Assembly: GCF_001636845.1 (NCBI RefSeq)
Contig: NZ_LITT01000058.1
Location: 62,001-126,000, forward strand
DNA length: 64,000 nucleotides
Origin: Clostridium ljungdahlii
GTDB taxonomy: Bacteria; Bacillota; Clostridia; Clostridiales; Clostridiaceae
Direction: 5' to 3'
Each line of letters starts with the position of its first letter. Within the stretch, counting starts at the first letter, position 1. A program made the translations under genes and the position numbers. The notes beneath the pieces are model-generated. The model searched no databases, had not been told where the DNA came from, and saw nothing but the letters and a program-made list of their open reading frames with translations. Shown piece by piece: positions 36,315 through 45,425 of the stretch.

Positions 36315-37562
36315 ATGAGGGAATATTATGAAAATTCGGAACTTAGGAAAAGTTCCTGTATTATATTGATTTTAGCTTTATTGTCAATACTTATAAGTTC
36401 TTATACTATTGATAAGAGTTATGAGAAAATAAAGGATAGTTATGTAGATAATAATGCAACTGTTGTTGGTAAAATAGTAAAGACTCATCCTGAATTGAAA
36501 AATGAAGTGGTAACTATTATAACGAAAAATAGCAGTGGGGAAGACATAAAAAGTGGAAGAAAAATACTAAAATATTATGGATATAGCACAGAATTGAATA
36601 TAGGTTTGATGCCTCAATTGGAAAATAACTATAGAAATTTAATTAAATTTTTACTTACTTCTATGGTTTGTTTCTTTGCAATAGTGTTTTTAACAAATGC
36701 TATTTTATATATAAGAATATATAAAAAACTTGAAAGACTTATACTAGCGGCAAAAAATATGTTAGATTATAATTTTGACATAAGAATTTATGAAAATGCG
36801 GAAGGTACTTTTGCAAAGCTTGCCTATGCTTTTGATAACATGAGGGTGATTTTAAAAAATAATTTTTCACAAATACAGCATGAAAAAGATTTTTTAGTTA
36901 ACACTCTGTCGGATATATCACATCAAATAAAAACTCCAATTTCGTCCCTTATAATATATAACGATATACTTTTGAATAGAAAGGTAGATGATAATAAGAA
37001 AATTGAATTTTTAGAAAATAGTAAAAATCAATTAAATAGAATTGAATGGCTTGTGAAAAGTTTACTCCAACTTGCAAAATTAGATGCAGGTGCAATAAAG
37101 TTTAAAATGATAAGTTTAGATATAAATAAAACTGTAATGGAATCTTTAAAATTTTTAGGTATAAAAGCAGAAAGTAAGAATGTTAAACTCAAATTTTATC
37201 CTGGTAGGGATAAAATTATGTTAAAGCATGATCATAATTGGATAAGTGAAGCAATTGTAAATGTGATTAAGAATGCAATTGAACACACGAAGTCTGGTGG
37301 GGAAGTTGATGTGTTTACTGAAGTAAGTCAGGTTTGCACTAGGATCATAGTTAAAGACAATGGAGAAGGAATACCGGAAGAAGAACTTAAACATGTTTTT
37401 GAAAGATTTTATAAAGGAAAGACTAATAAAAGTACTGAATCCATTGGAATTGGCTTGGCACTTTCAAAATCCATAATCGATGGAAACGGTGGTATGATTG
37501 ATGTAAAAAGTAAGGTAGGTAAGGAAACTGTTTTTACTGTTACTTTTTTAAATACAAATTAA
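36315..37562 (+). CDS. Sensor histidine kinase
   Basis: This 415-residue membrane kinase has two helices (about 12-30 and 112-135) framing a small outer loop of about 80 residues, then a HAMP-like segment. The phospho-His is in DISHQIKTPISS (His203). The ATPase domain has N-box IKNAIEH, G1 DNGEGIPEEEL and G2 GIGLALSKSII. It is directly coupled to the response regulator. The signal is unknown; an envelope antibiotic is plausible given the neighbouring permease remnant. Confidence 0.93.
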   Translation: MREYYENSELRKSSCIILILALLSILISSYTIDKSYEKIKDSYVDNNATVVGKIVKTHPELKNEVVTIITKNSSGEDIKSGRKILKYYGYSTELNIGLMPQLENNYRNLIKFLLTSMVCFFAIVFLTNAILYIRIYKKLERLILAAKNMLDYNFDIRIYENAEGTFAKLAYAFDNMRVILKNNFSQIQHEKDFLVNTLSDISHQIKTPISSLIIYNDILLNRKVDDNKKIEFLENSKNQLNRIEWLVKSLLQLAKLDAGAIKFKMISLDINKTVMESLKFLGIKAESKNVKLKFYPGRDKIMLKHDHNWISEAIVNVIKNAIEHTKSGGEVDVFTEVSQVCTRIIVKDNGEGIPEEELKHVFERFYKGKTNKSTESIGIGLALSKSIIDGNGGMIDVKSKVGKETVFTVTFLNTN

Positions 37563-37626
37563 TAAGATGAATTATTTAAATTTCTTGATAATTATATGTA
37601 GAATTTGTATAATATATATTATAAAG

Positions 37627-37646
37627 TATTGTTCACGTTAACAATA
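37627..37646. promoter_or_regulatory. Uronate operator 1
   Basis: TATTGTTCACGTTAACAATA is a 20-bp palindrome apart from its centre. It includes a possible -35 (TTGTTC), with TATAAA 19 bases on. It belongs to the LacI-type operator family repeated through this locus. Confidence 0.8.
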
Positions 37647-37693
37647 ATACCATATAAATATTAAGTAAATTTCGAAATATAGTCATAAAATGA

Positions 37694-37707
37694 TGTTCAC
37701 GTTAACA
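37694..37707. promoter_or_regulatory. Uronate operator 2
   Basis: TGTTCACGTTAACA is identical to the core of operator 1 and lies 67 bases downstream, just before the mutarotase-like gene. Paired sites suggest DNA looping by the LacI-type repressor encoded at 44055. Confidence 0.78.
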
Positions 37708-37732
37708 ATAAAGCAAAATGGAGATGGTAAAA

Positions 37733-38761
37733 TTGCCAATTAATGAAAAGCAAGCTGCAAGTGTAGAAGAGGTGTTATGGAAAGGTCATACAGCTGTTAA
37801 ATTTTCCGCAGGGGGCTATGAAGCACTTATAGTACCTGATGTAGGAGCTAATGTTATAGAACTTAAAAATACTTTGAAGAATATAAGCATACTTAGAAGC
37901 CCTAATGAAGATTTAGATTTTGAAGCATTTAAAGAAAGACCTCAAATATATGGATTTCCAGTATTATTTCCTCCAAACAGAATAGAAGATGGAACCTTTA
38001 AAGTAGGGGATAAAGTATATAAGTTCCCTATAAATGAACCTAAACGCAATAACTATATACATGGATTTATAAAAAGTGAAAAATGGCAAATAACTAAAAA
38101 AGAAGTTATTTCTAAGGATGAAGTTCAAGTAGAAGCTGTTTTTAACTTTACAAAAGAACATGACTTCTATAAGTATTTACCTCATGAATTTAGATTTAAG
38201 TTATCTTATAATCTCTCATGTAAAGGATTAAAACAAACTGCTAGTGTGACAAATTTAAGTGATGAGAAGATGCCTATAGGAATAGGATATCATACAGCTT
38301 TTAATGTACCGTTTGATGAGAACGGCAATGATGAAGATTTTAGAGTTATGGCCTCGGTAGACAAAAGGTGGGAGCAGAATGAGAGAAATTTACCTACAGG
38401 TAAGATTTTAAAGCTTACAGAAGAAGAAAAAAAATTATTAGATGGAGGAATGGAAGTATCAGGGCATCCTATAGAAACTCATTATATGTTAAAAAATATG
38501 AATTTGGATGGAAAAGAGTTTAGAGGAGCAGTAATTGAGGACAAGTCTAATAAATTGAGAGTTATATATGAAATGGGAGCGGATTATAAACATCTTGTAA
38601 TATGGAATGATACTGGAAATAAACATTTTGTATGTATAGAACCTCAAACCTGGGTTATAAATGCGCCTAATGTTAAAATGTCTGATGACATAACTGGATT
38701 TAAGACGTTACTGCCAAGGAAAACCTGGAGTGAAAAAATAAGAATATATGTGGAAATGTAA
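37733..38761 (+). CDS. Aldose 1-epimerase-like protein
   Basis: This 342-residue galactose-mutarotase-fold protein is the first gene of the uronate locus. Characteristic parts are GAN.IEL near the start (VGANVIELKN), FPVLFPPNRIEDGTF, NYIHGFIKSEKW (substrate His) and GIGYHTAFNVPF (second His), plus a late Glu in CIEPQTW. It may catalyse anomer conversion of the uronate or a related sugar. GGAGATGG at 37720 serves the TTG at 37733 better than the ATG at 37718, which overlaps it. Two operators lie upstream. The true substrate is inferred from neighbours. Confidence 0.82.
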   Translation: MPINEKQAASVEEVLWKGHTAVKFSAGGYEALIVPDVGANVIELKNTLKNISILRSPNEDLDFEAFKERPQIYGFPVLFPPNRIEDGTFKVGDKVYKFPINEPKRNNYIHGFIKSEKWQITKKEVISKDEVQVEAVFNFTKEHDFYKYLPHEFRFKLSYNLSCKGLKQTASVTNLSDEKMPIGIGYHTAFNVPFDENGNDEDFRVMASVDKRWEQNERNLPTGKILKLTEEEKKLLDGGMEVSGHPIETHYMLKNMNLDGKEFRGAVIEDKSNKLRVIYEMGADYKHLVIWNDTGNKHFVCIEPQTWVINAPNVKMSDDITGFKTLLPRKTWSEKIRIYVEM

Positions 38762-38773
38762 AATAAATATTTT

Positions 38774-38787
38774 TGCACACGTTAACA
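38774..38787. promoter_or_regulatory. Uronate operator 3
   Basis: TGCACACGTTAACA lies upstream of the uxaC promoter, identical to the site at 45391 and the inverse of that at 45294. Confidence 0.78.
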
Positions 38788-38795
38788 GAAAACCA

Positions 38796-38824
38796 TTGCA
38801 TTTTTTATCCAAAAGAATTATAAT
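38796..38824 (+). promoter_or_regulatory. Promoter of uxaC
   Basis: TTGCAT (38796-38801), a 17-base spacer and TATAAT (38819-38824), flanked on both sides by LacI-type operators. Confidence 0.75.
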
Positions 38825-38838
38825 ATAAATAATCAAGA

Positions 38839-38854
38839 ATGTTCACGTGAACAT
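38839..38854. promoter_or_regulatory. Uronate operator 4
   Basis: ATGTTCACGTGAACAT is a perfect 16-bp palindrome placed just downstream of the -10 box, where bound repressor would block initiation. Confidence 0.82.
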
Positions 38855-38887
38855 ATTCGAAACAAAATAGAGTAGGTGATTATTGTA

Positions 38888-40288
38888 ATGAAGAAATTTA
38901 TGGATGAAAATTTTTTATTAACCAACCCAACTGCAATAAATTTGTATAATAACTATGCAAAGGACATGCCTATAATTGACTATCATTGTCATCTAAGTCC
39001 TAAAGAAATTTATGAAGACAAGAGATTTAAAAACATAACAGAAGTATGGTTATATGGTGATCATTATAAGTGGAGAGCCATGAGAAGTAATGGTATAGAT
39101 GAAAAATACATTACTGGAGATTCTACTGATTATGAAAAATTCATGGTTTGGGCGAAAACGTTACAAGTATCTATAGGAAATCCACTTTATCATTGGACTC
39201 ACCTGGAACTTCAAAGATTTTTTGGAATATATGATGTTTTAAATGAAAAAACTGCTCCTGAAATCTGGAAAAGGGCAAATGAAATACTAAAAGATAAGGA
39301 TTTTAGTGCAAGAGGTCTTATTAAGAGATCAAATGTCAAGGTTGTATGTACAACAGATGATCCTGCAGATTCTTTAGAGTATCACATAAAGCTTAAAGAA
39401 TGCAGTGATTTTGACGTAAAGGTTTTGCCAGCATTTAGGCCAGATAAAGCTGTTAAAATAGATGAAGAAACATTTGTGCCATGGATTAAGAAATTAGAAA
39501 AAGTGTATGGAAAATCTGTAAATACATTGGATGCACTTTTAGAAGCTTTGAAAGAAAGAGTTGAATTTTTTGAATCTTTAGGATGTAAAGTATCAGATCA
39601 TGCTATAGACAGCGTGGTATATAAAGAAGCATCTAAAGATGAAGTTGACAGGGTATTAAAAAAAGCATTAAAAGGTGAAAATTTAACTTTGGATGAAGTA
39701 AGTGAATATAAGACTTGTGTATTGAAATTTTTAGGAAAACTTTATTCGAAACATGGATGGGTAATGCAGCTCCATATTGCAGCACTTAGAAATAACAATA
39801 CTAAGATGTTTAAAAAACTGGGACCTGATACTGGATTTGATTCTACAAATGACGAAGGTATTGCATATCCTCTTGCAAGATTTTTGGATTCACTTGAAGT
39901 TGAAGATTCTCTTCCAAAGACAATTTTATACAGCTTAAATCCAAAGGACAACTATGTTCTTGGAAGTATGCTTGGAAATTTCCAAGGTACAACTGTTCCA
40001 GGAAAAATACAATTTGGAGCAGCTTGGTGGTTTAATGACAATAAAGATGGAATGATTGAACAAATGAAAGCTTTAGCAAATCTAGGACTTTTAAGCCGAT
40101 TTGTAGGAATGTTAACTGACTCCAGAAGTTTCTTATCCTATACGAGACATGAGTATTTTAGAAGAATACTTTGCAACATGATAGGAGAATGGGTTGAAAA
40201 TGGAGAGTTCCCAAATGATATGAACAATCTAGGACAAATAGTAAAAGACATATGCTATAATAATGCAGAAAAATATTTTGAAATGTAA
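38888..40288 (+). CDS. uxaC: Glucuronate/galacturonate isomerase
   Basis: This 466-residue amidohydrolase-fold isomerase converts D-glucuronate to fructuronate and D-galacturonate to tagaturonate. The N-terminal DYHCHLSPKEIYEDKRF holds the HxH metal-type motif; SDHAIDSV, HIAALRNNN and MLTDSRSFLSYTRHEYFRR are further family marks. AGGTGATT supports the ATG at 38888; the GTG at 38876 overlaps the ribosome site. It has its own promoter between two operators. The product would be reduced by UxaB, so the route is galacturonate-type. Confidence 0.95.
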   Translation: MKKFMDENFLLTNPTAINLYNNYAKDMPIIDYHCHLSPKEIYEDKRFKNITEVWLYGDHYKWRAMRSNGIDEKYITGDSTDYEKFMVWAKTLQVSIGNPLYHWTHLELQRFFGIYDVLNEKTAPEIWKRANEILKDKDFSARGLIKRSNVKVVCTTDDPADSLEYHIKLKECSDFDVKVLPAFRPDKAVKIDEETFVPWIKKLEKVYGKSVNTLDALLEALKERVEFFESLGCKVSDHAIDSVVYKEASKDEVDRVLKKALKGENLTLDEVSEYKTCVLKFLGKLYSKHGWVMQLHIAALRNNNTKMFKKLGPDTGFDSTNDEGIAYPLARFLDSLEVEDSLPKTILYSLNPKDNYVLGSMLGNFQGTTVPGKIQFGAAWWFNDNKDGMIEQMKALANLGLLSRFVGMLTDSRSFLSYTRHEYFRRILCNMIGEWVENGEFPNDMNNLGQIVKDICYNNAEKYFEM

Positions 40289-40303
40289 AAATTGAAAAAT
40301 CCC

Positions 40304-40446
40304 TTATTTATCCGATGACTACCTGCGTTGATACTCCCATGCACACAGTGAAAGCGATTATCACCAAATCAAAGATTTGGGATATCTGCTTCGCCAATTG
40401 GGATTAAAGGGCAGCTACGTCACTGGATAACGATTTCTAAGTAAAA
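40304..40446 (-). repeat. Structured repeat, copy 2 (inverted relative to copy 1)
   Basis: On the minus strand this reads CTTAGAAATCGTTATCC, then GTGACGTAGCTGC, a longer variable middle (with CCCAATTGGCGAAGCAG and an AAATC-rich hairpin), then GCAGGTAGTC and ATCGGATAAAT. The conserved outer parts match the repeat at 10271 almost base for base, while the middle differs in length and sequence but still folds. It lies in the 329-base gap between uxaC and the transporter gene; the rest of that gap holds no gene. Confidence 0.72.
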
Positions 40447-40617
40447 GTTAATATATTATCTGGATGCTTTGAAACCCTTAGATAGACTAAATATTCTTGA
40501 TTATAAGTCTAAATAAAAATTAAAAAATCTGAAAATTTTCAAAAGTGTTTTTATTAGGTATATATGAAATACTACTTATGCATGTGTAAACGATTTTGAA
40601 TAAAGGAGTTAATTAAT

Positions 40618-42009
40618 ATGGAAAAAGATAAATGTAAAAATCCACCATCTGGAGATAAAAAGTTAACCTTAAAAGAAAAGATATCTTATGGTTTTGGTGA
40701 TTTTGGTAATGGATTTATGTTTGACTTAGGTCAAGCATACCTTTCTAAATTTTTCACAGATGCTTGTGGCATACCAGCAGCAATGGCAAAAAATATATTT
40801 GTATATACAAAAATATTTGATGCATTTATGGATCCTATAGCTGGTTCAGCAGTAGATGCTAAGAAGCCTGGAAAGTATGGAAAATTCAGACCTGTAATGA
40901 TGATTTCAGCTATTATATTAGGTATACTCACAGTAATAACATTTATTATGCCTCATTTTGGTTCAGTAACAGAAAAGCTTATATATGCTTATGCTGCTTA
41001 TATGATATGGGGACTTGTTTATTCATTTACAAATGATCCTTATGGTTCGCTGGCATCTGTTATGACTCAGGATGTTGAAGAAAGAAGTCAGTTGGCAACG
41101 TTTAGACAAGCAGGTTCACTGGGAGCACAGCTTATAACTGGTGTAGCATTTGTACCTATACTAATACATTTTACAAATCCTAGGATTGGATATCCTATAG
41201 CTGCTGCTATTATGGCAATTATAGGTATAGGCTCATTTTATATATGCTTTAGAAATACTAGAGAACATGTAAAACCTCAAGCTAAAACAAAGGAAAAGAT
41301 AGGTGTAAAAGAATGTTTTAAAGTAGTATTTACAAATAAACCACTATTATGTTTAATTCTCATGACATTATTTACTATATCTTCAATGAATGCAAATAAC
41401 CAGATGATGATATATTATTGTCAATATGCACTTGGTAACGTAAAACTTCAGCCTGTTATAAATTCTATAATGATTGGATGTTCTGTTATAGGTATTGCAG
41501 CTATTCCCAAGATGGTTCAAAAATTTGGTAAAAAGAAAACAGCTATGATAGGCTTTATTGTTGGTATTGTTGCTGATGGACTAAATTTTATAGCACCACC
41601 TAATCCAGTTGTATTTACAATACTTGTAACTGTTGGATATGTAGCTTTAGCTATTCCAAATGGTGTTACATGGGCTTTTGTTTCAGATGCCATTGATTAT
41701 GGTGAATGGCATACAGGACAAAGAAAAGAAGGTATAACTTATGCTGCATTTAATTTTTCAAGAAAAATAGCTCAATCGATAGCAGCATATGTTACTTTAG
41801 GAGCTTTACAAATGACAGGATATGTAGCAAATGCGCATCAAACTGCAAAGACTATACTTGGAATGAAAGCAGTAATGGCATTGTACCCAGCTTGTGCATT
41901 AGCTGTAGCAGCTATTGTAATCGGATTCTTGTACAAATTGACAGACGAAAAATACAGGGCAATAGTAGATGACCTTCATAATGGAAGATATGATGTAACT
42001 GTAAAATAG
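40618..42009 (+). CDS. GPH-type sugar/uronide:cation symporter (MelB/UidB-like)
   Basis: This 463-residue transporter has twelve predicted membrane helices. The start region EKISYGFGDFGNGFMFDLGQAYLSKFFTD carries the family's conserved Asp-containing helix 1-2, and KIFDAFMDPIAGSAVDAKK follows the GPH consensus, as does DAIDYGEWHTGQRKEGITYA in the later half. It should bring uronate or an oligouronide into the cell. AAAGGAG precedes the ATG. Upstream, TGTGTAAACG near 40584 is at best a weak operator. Confidence 0.92.
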   Translation: MEKDKCKNPPSGDKKLTLKEKISYGFGDFGNGFMFDLGQAYLSKFFTDACGIPAAMAKNIFVYTKIFDAFMDPIAGSAVDAKKPGKYGKFRPVMMISAIILGILTVITFIMPHFGSVTEKLIYAYAAYMIWGLVYSFTNDPYGSLASVMTQDVEERSQLATFRQAGSLGAQLITGVAFVPILIHFTNPRIGYPIAAAIMAIIGIGSFYICFRNTREHVKPQAKTKEKIGVKECFKVVFTNKPLLCLILMTLFTISSMNANNQMMIYYCQYALGNVKLQPVINSIMIGCSVIGIAAIPKMVQKFGKKKTAMIGFIVGIVADGLNFIAPPNPVVFTILVTVGYVALAIPNGVTWAFVSDAIDYGEWHTGQRKEGITYAAFNFSRKIAQSIAAYVTLGALQMTGYVANAHQTAKTILGMKAVMALYPACALAVAAIVIGFLYKLTDEKYRAIVDDLHNGRYDVTVK

Positions 42010-42211
42010 GATGTACTGAATTTTACAAATTATTAAAATTAATATAGTAAAGTGATTGTGTAACCAGTTTCTCTAGGGTTAAATACACTTTAGGTAATAC
42101 AAGCATTTATTAGGGCTGCTGCATTAGCGATTTTTGAAATCATTATGTACAGTCCTTCTTCTTTAATAGACTAATTACTATTTTTAACATATATTTTTGG
42201 GAGGAAAATGT

Positions 42212-43933
42212 ATGATCAAAAGAGCAAAGTTAAATAAACTACAAAATATAAAAATTACACAAAGTGTAATAATAATGTGGGTTATATCTTTATTAGCAAC
42301 AATTATAATTGGAGTAGTAGGTTATGTAAATACATCTAAAATGTATAATACAATTGATAATGTAAACAGCAATGTTATTCCTAAATTAAAGGATTGGGAA
42401 GATGTAAATGGAGATATGGGAGTTTTGAGAAATACTTTAACCAAGATACTTGACAGACCTTTTGATGAAGAAAATGAAAAGACAATGCTAAAATTAAATA
42501 AGGATATAACTACCATAATATCTAGAAATGAAAACATATCAAAGAACGATAAAAAAGAAGCTGAACTTGTAAGTCAAATGAAAAATGCGTATGAGCATTA
42601 TTATTCATTTATACCAAATATAATAGAACAAAGAAAACAAAATATTGTTCCAGATAAGGCAATAACTAATGTGGCAATGGGGAATTATGGTAATGATCTT
42701 GCTAAAAAAAATGTCAAGCTTGTTGAATATCAAAAACAAGCTGCCAATGAACAAAGCCAGAATTCAAAAAGTTTATATCACAACAATATGATATTGTTTA
42801 TTACTATATTTATAATATCAATTTTAATTTTAACAGTGCTATCAGTGGTAATAATCAGTATAATAAAAAATTCAATAGATGAATTTACAGATAAACTAAA
42901 AATACTATCGGGCGGTAATTTTAAAATAAAATTTAATTCTCAGCTTACAAATGAATTTGGGACAATGAATAGGGCTTTGAATAAAACTGTTAATTCCATT
43001 TCAAATATTATTTCTATAATTAAAAATGATTCTATGGATGTTATGAAACAGTCTGAGTCACTTACAGGATTATCTGAAAAAATGAATTCTTATATAGGGA
43101 AAGTTTCAAATTCTATTTCAGATGTAGCTCAAGGGTCTTCACATCAAGCTGAAAAACTTGTGTCTATAAGTTCTAATTTAAATTCTTTTGGAGAAGAAAT
43201 AAATAAAATAGCTCATTCTATAAACAAAATGGATGAAAGTACTAAAGTTATCAATAAAAAAACAAGGAAAAATAATGCAAAATTGAATGATTTAGGTACT
43301 TCTATAAATCAAATTTCATCATCTTATGATGAATCAAGAAAAAAGGTTGATGATTTAGCTGTTAGTATTAAAAAAATTACAGAAATAACGAATCTTATAA
43401 ATGATATAGCAGATCAGACTGATTTACTTGCTTTAAATGCGGCAATTGAAGCAGCTAGAGCAGGGGAATCCGGGAAGGGATTTTCTGTTGTAGCAGACGA
43501 AATCAGAAAACTAGCAGAACAGTCTAAAAGGTCATCAAAAGATATAAATGATTTGATTGGCATTATAAATGAAGAAACGAACGTAGTTACAAAGACAACA
43601 AAGGATGCAAATGAGAAACTTGAAAATCAAGTTAGTGTAGTAAAGACTACTATTATTTCATTTAAAGATATAGTAAATGCTATGGATAATATATTACCGC
43701 AGGTTGAAGAAGTGAACAATTCAATAATTCTAATTAATAAGAGAAAAGATGAGATAATATCAAATGTGGAGGAATTATCTTCTGTGGCAGAAGAGAATTC
43801 AGCGTCTTCCCAGGAAATTTCATCATCTGCTGAAAATATGAATGAGTCATCACAAGATGTAGCAAAGTCAGCGCAATTGTTAAAGGGTACAATGAAAAGA
43901 ATTTTAAAGCAAGTTGAGAAATTTGTGGTCTAA
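42212..43933 (+). CDS. Methyl-accepting chemotaxis protein
   Basis: This 573-residue chemoreceptor has a first membrane helix at about 20-40, a periplasmic-side four-helix-bundle sensor (about 41-195), a second helix (about 198-220), a HAMP domain, then a long cytoplasmic coiled coil. The signalling tip is [22 protein letters not shown], followed by [18 protein letters not shown]. The ATG at 42212 fits the GGGAGG site; an in-frame start at 42197 lies before it. It is embedded in the uronate locus between transporter and regulator, which suggests taxis towards uronates or pectin, but the ligand is not readable. Confidence 0.9.
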   Translation: MIKRAKLNKLQNIKITQSVIIMWVISLLATIIIGVVGYVNTSKMYNTIDNVNSNVIPKLKDWEDVNGDMGVLRNTLTKILDRPFDEENEKTMLKLNKDITTIISRNENISKNDKKEAELVSQMKNAYEHYYSFIPNIIEQRKQNIVPDKAITNVAMGNYGNDLAKKNVKLVEYQKQAANEQSQNSKSLYHNNMILFITIFIISILILTVLSVVIISIIKNSIDEFTDKLKILSGGNFKIKFNSQLTNEFGTMNRALNKTVNSISNIISIIKNDSMDVMKQSESLTGLSEKMNSYIGKVSNSISDVAQGSSHQAEKLVSISSNLNSFGEEINKIAHSINKMDESTKVINKKTRKNNAKLNDLGTSINQISSSYDESRKKVDDLAVSIKKITEITNLINDIADQTDLLALNAAIEAARAGESGKGFSVVADEIRKLAEQSKRSSKDINDLIGIINEETNVVTKTTKDANEKLENQVSVVKTTIISFKDIVNAMDNILPQVEEVNNSIILINKRKDEIISNVEELSSVAEENSASSQEISSSAENMNESSQDVAKSAQLLKGTMKRILKQVEKFVV

Positions 43934-44054
43934 ATAGTGACTAAAGGGCTAATAACTTTAAATTGAATTTTAAAATATAAAATATAGTGAACTTGTAAAA
44001 AGTGTGATATTATCAAAAGAAGAAATATAGGTTTATATAAGAAAGGTGGACATA

Positions 44055-45074
44055 ATGAGCATAACAATAAAGGATATAGCAAAATTGGCAAATGTATCAC
44101 ATACAACAGTATCAAGAGCACTTAACAATAGCCCTTTAATAAACGAAGAAACTAAAATAAAGATAAAAGCTATAGCTGATAGATTGAATTACGTTCCAAA
44201 TTATAGTGCAAAAAGTTTAGTATTGGATAAATCTTATACTATAGGTTTGTTTTTTTCTAGCATAAGTAAGGGTACATCTCCAGGTTTTTTCTTTGATACT
44301 GTAACAGGAGTTAATAGCACTATAGAAGAAAAATATAATTTAGTTATAAGAGGTATTGATGATTATAAGGATTTTACAAATATTAATGATAAAAGATTTG
44401 ATGGAATTATTTTAATGAGTCAAAGTGATAATGACAATCCTTTTATTTATCATGTTGTGGAGAAAGGAATTCCATTAGTTGTCTTGGATAGAGAATTAGA
44501 TGAAAAATCTTTAATAAACATTATATCTGATGATAAAGAAGGTACCTTTAAGGCTGCAGAACATTTGATAAAAAATGGACATAAAGATATAGCTATAATA
44601 GAAGGAAAAGAAGAATTTAAATCTACTAAAAGAAGAAAAGATGGATTTATGGAGGCTTTAATTCAATATAACGTACCAGTCCATAGTGAATATATTATTA
44701 AAGGAAATTATAGTATGAAAAGCGGATATAATGCCATGAGGGAACTTATTAATTTATCAAAATCTCCTACAGCAGTAGTTTGCTCTAATGATGATATGGC
44801 CGTAGGTGCTATAAAAGCTGTATTTGACAGTGGACTTCAAGTTCCCAAAGATATTTCAATAGTAGGTTTTGACGACATAGCAGTTTCAGAATATACTACC
44901 CCGGCACTTACTACTGTAAAGAGACCTATAGGAGAGATAAGTATAGCTGGAGGAAAAAAATTAATTGAGATAATGAATAAAGAAAACTACAAAGGTGAAA
45001 AAATTTATATTAAAACAGAGTTTATAGCAAGAGATTCTGTTCTAAACTTAAATAAAAATTATGATATAAAATAA
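44055..45074 (+). CDS. LacI-family repressor of the uronate locus
   Basis: This 339-residue regulator has an N-terminal LacI headpiece (TIKDIAKLANVSHTTVSRALNNS, residues 4-26, then a hinge with DRLNYVPNYSAKSLV). A periplasmic-binding-protein-like effector domain runs from about residue 62 to the end (VVCSNDDMAVGAIKAV, VPKDISIVGFDDIAVSEY). GAAAGGTGG precedes the ATG at 44055. The repeated TGTTAACGTG-type palindromes around these genes have the central CG typical of LacI sites, so they are most likely its operators. It is a functional analogue of KdgR/UxuR; the inducer is unknown. Confidence 0.9.
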   Translation: MSITIKDIAKLANVSHTTVSRALNNSPLINEETKIKIKAIADRLNYVPNYSAKSLVLDKSYTIGLFFSSISKGTSPGFFFDTVTGVNSTIEEKYNLVIRGIDDYKDFTNINDKRFDGIILMSQSDNDNPFIYHVVEKGIPLVVLDRELDEKSLINIISDDKEGTFKAAEHLIKNGHKDIAIIEGKEEFKSTKRRKDGFMEALIQYNVPVHSEYIIKGNYSMKSGYNAMRELINLSKSPTAVVCSNDDMAVGAIKAVFDSGLQVPKDISIVGFDDIAVSEYTTPALTTVKRPIGEISIAGGKKLIEIMNKENYKGEKIYIKTEFIARDSVLNLNKNYDIK

Positions 45075-45144
45075 GTTTGATTGATATTGGATAATTATGT
45101 TTTTTAGTTTAAACTTATTATATTTTGAAATCTGCCAACTTTAG

Positions 45145-45234
45145 ATGGGAATGACTCAGCTTCAAAAAATAATGTATGGAATGCAATGCCGTGTCATGCC
45201 CATAACAGAAGAAAGTAAATGTATTTTATTTTAA
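45145..45234 (+). other. Possible 29-codon ORF in the 351-base gap
   Basis: The stretch from ATG 45145 reads MGMTQLQKIMYGMQCRVMP and 10 more residues. There is no good ribosome site directly before it, and no family is recognised. It may be a fragment of a lost gene or chance. The rest of the gap 45075-45425 holds the uxaB promoter and two operators. Confidence 0.2.
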
Positions 45235-45291
45235 TAGCAGACTCAGAGAAAACAATTTAATATAAAATTTACAAAAAATAATTTAAAAATA

Positions 45292-45320
45292 TTGTTAACG
45301 TGTGCAAAAGGCAGTATAAT
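45292..45320 (+). promoter_or_regulatory. uxaB promoter with overlapping operator 5
   Basis: TTGTTA (45292-45297), a 17-base spacer and TATAAT (45315-45320). The -35 is part of the operator TGTTAACGTGTGCA (45293-45306), so the repressor would compete with polymerase. Confidence 0.82.
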
Positions 45321-45390
45321 AGTATAGAAAGAAATAGTCGTAAAAATATATGAAATTTATACAGAAATTAAGTTTAGGTTTAGTTTGTTG

Positions 45391-45404
45391 TGCACACGTT
45401 AACA
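45391..45404. promoter_or_regulatory. Uronate operator 6
   Basis: TGCACACGTTAACA (45391-45404) lies between the uxaB promoter and its start codon, about 98 bases from operator 5; it is the same sequence as operator 3. Confidence 0.8.
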
Positions 45405-45425
45405 AAACAATTGGGAGGATAGATT

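Noticed and set aside
40581-40596. Seventh uronate operator before the transporter gene
   Set aside because: TGTGTAAACG keeps only half of the palindrome; too weak to list as a site.
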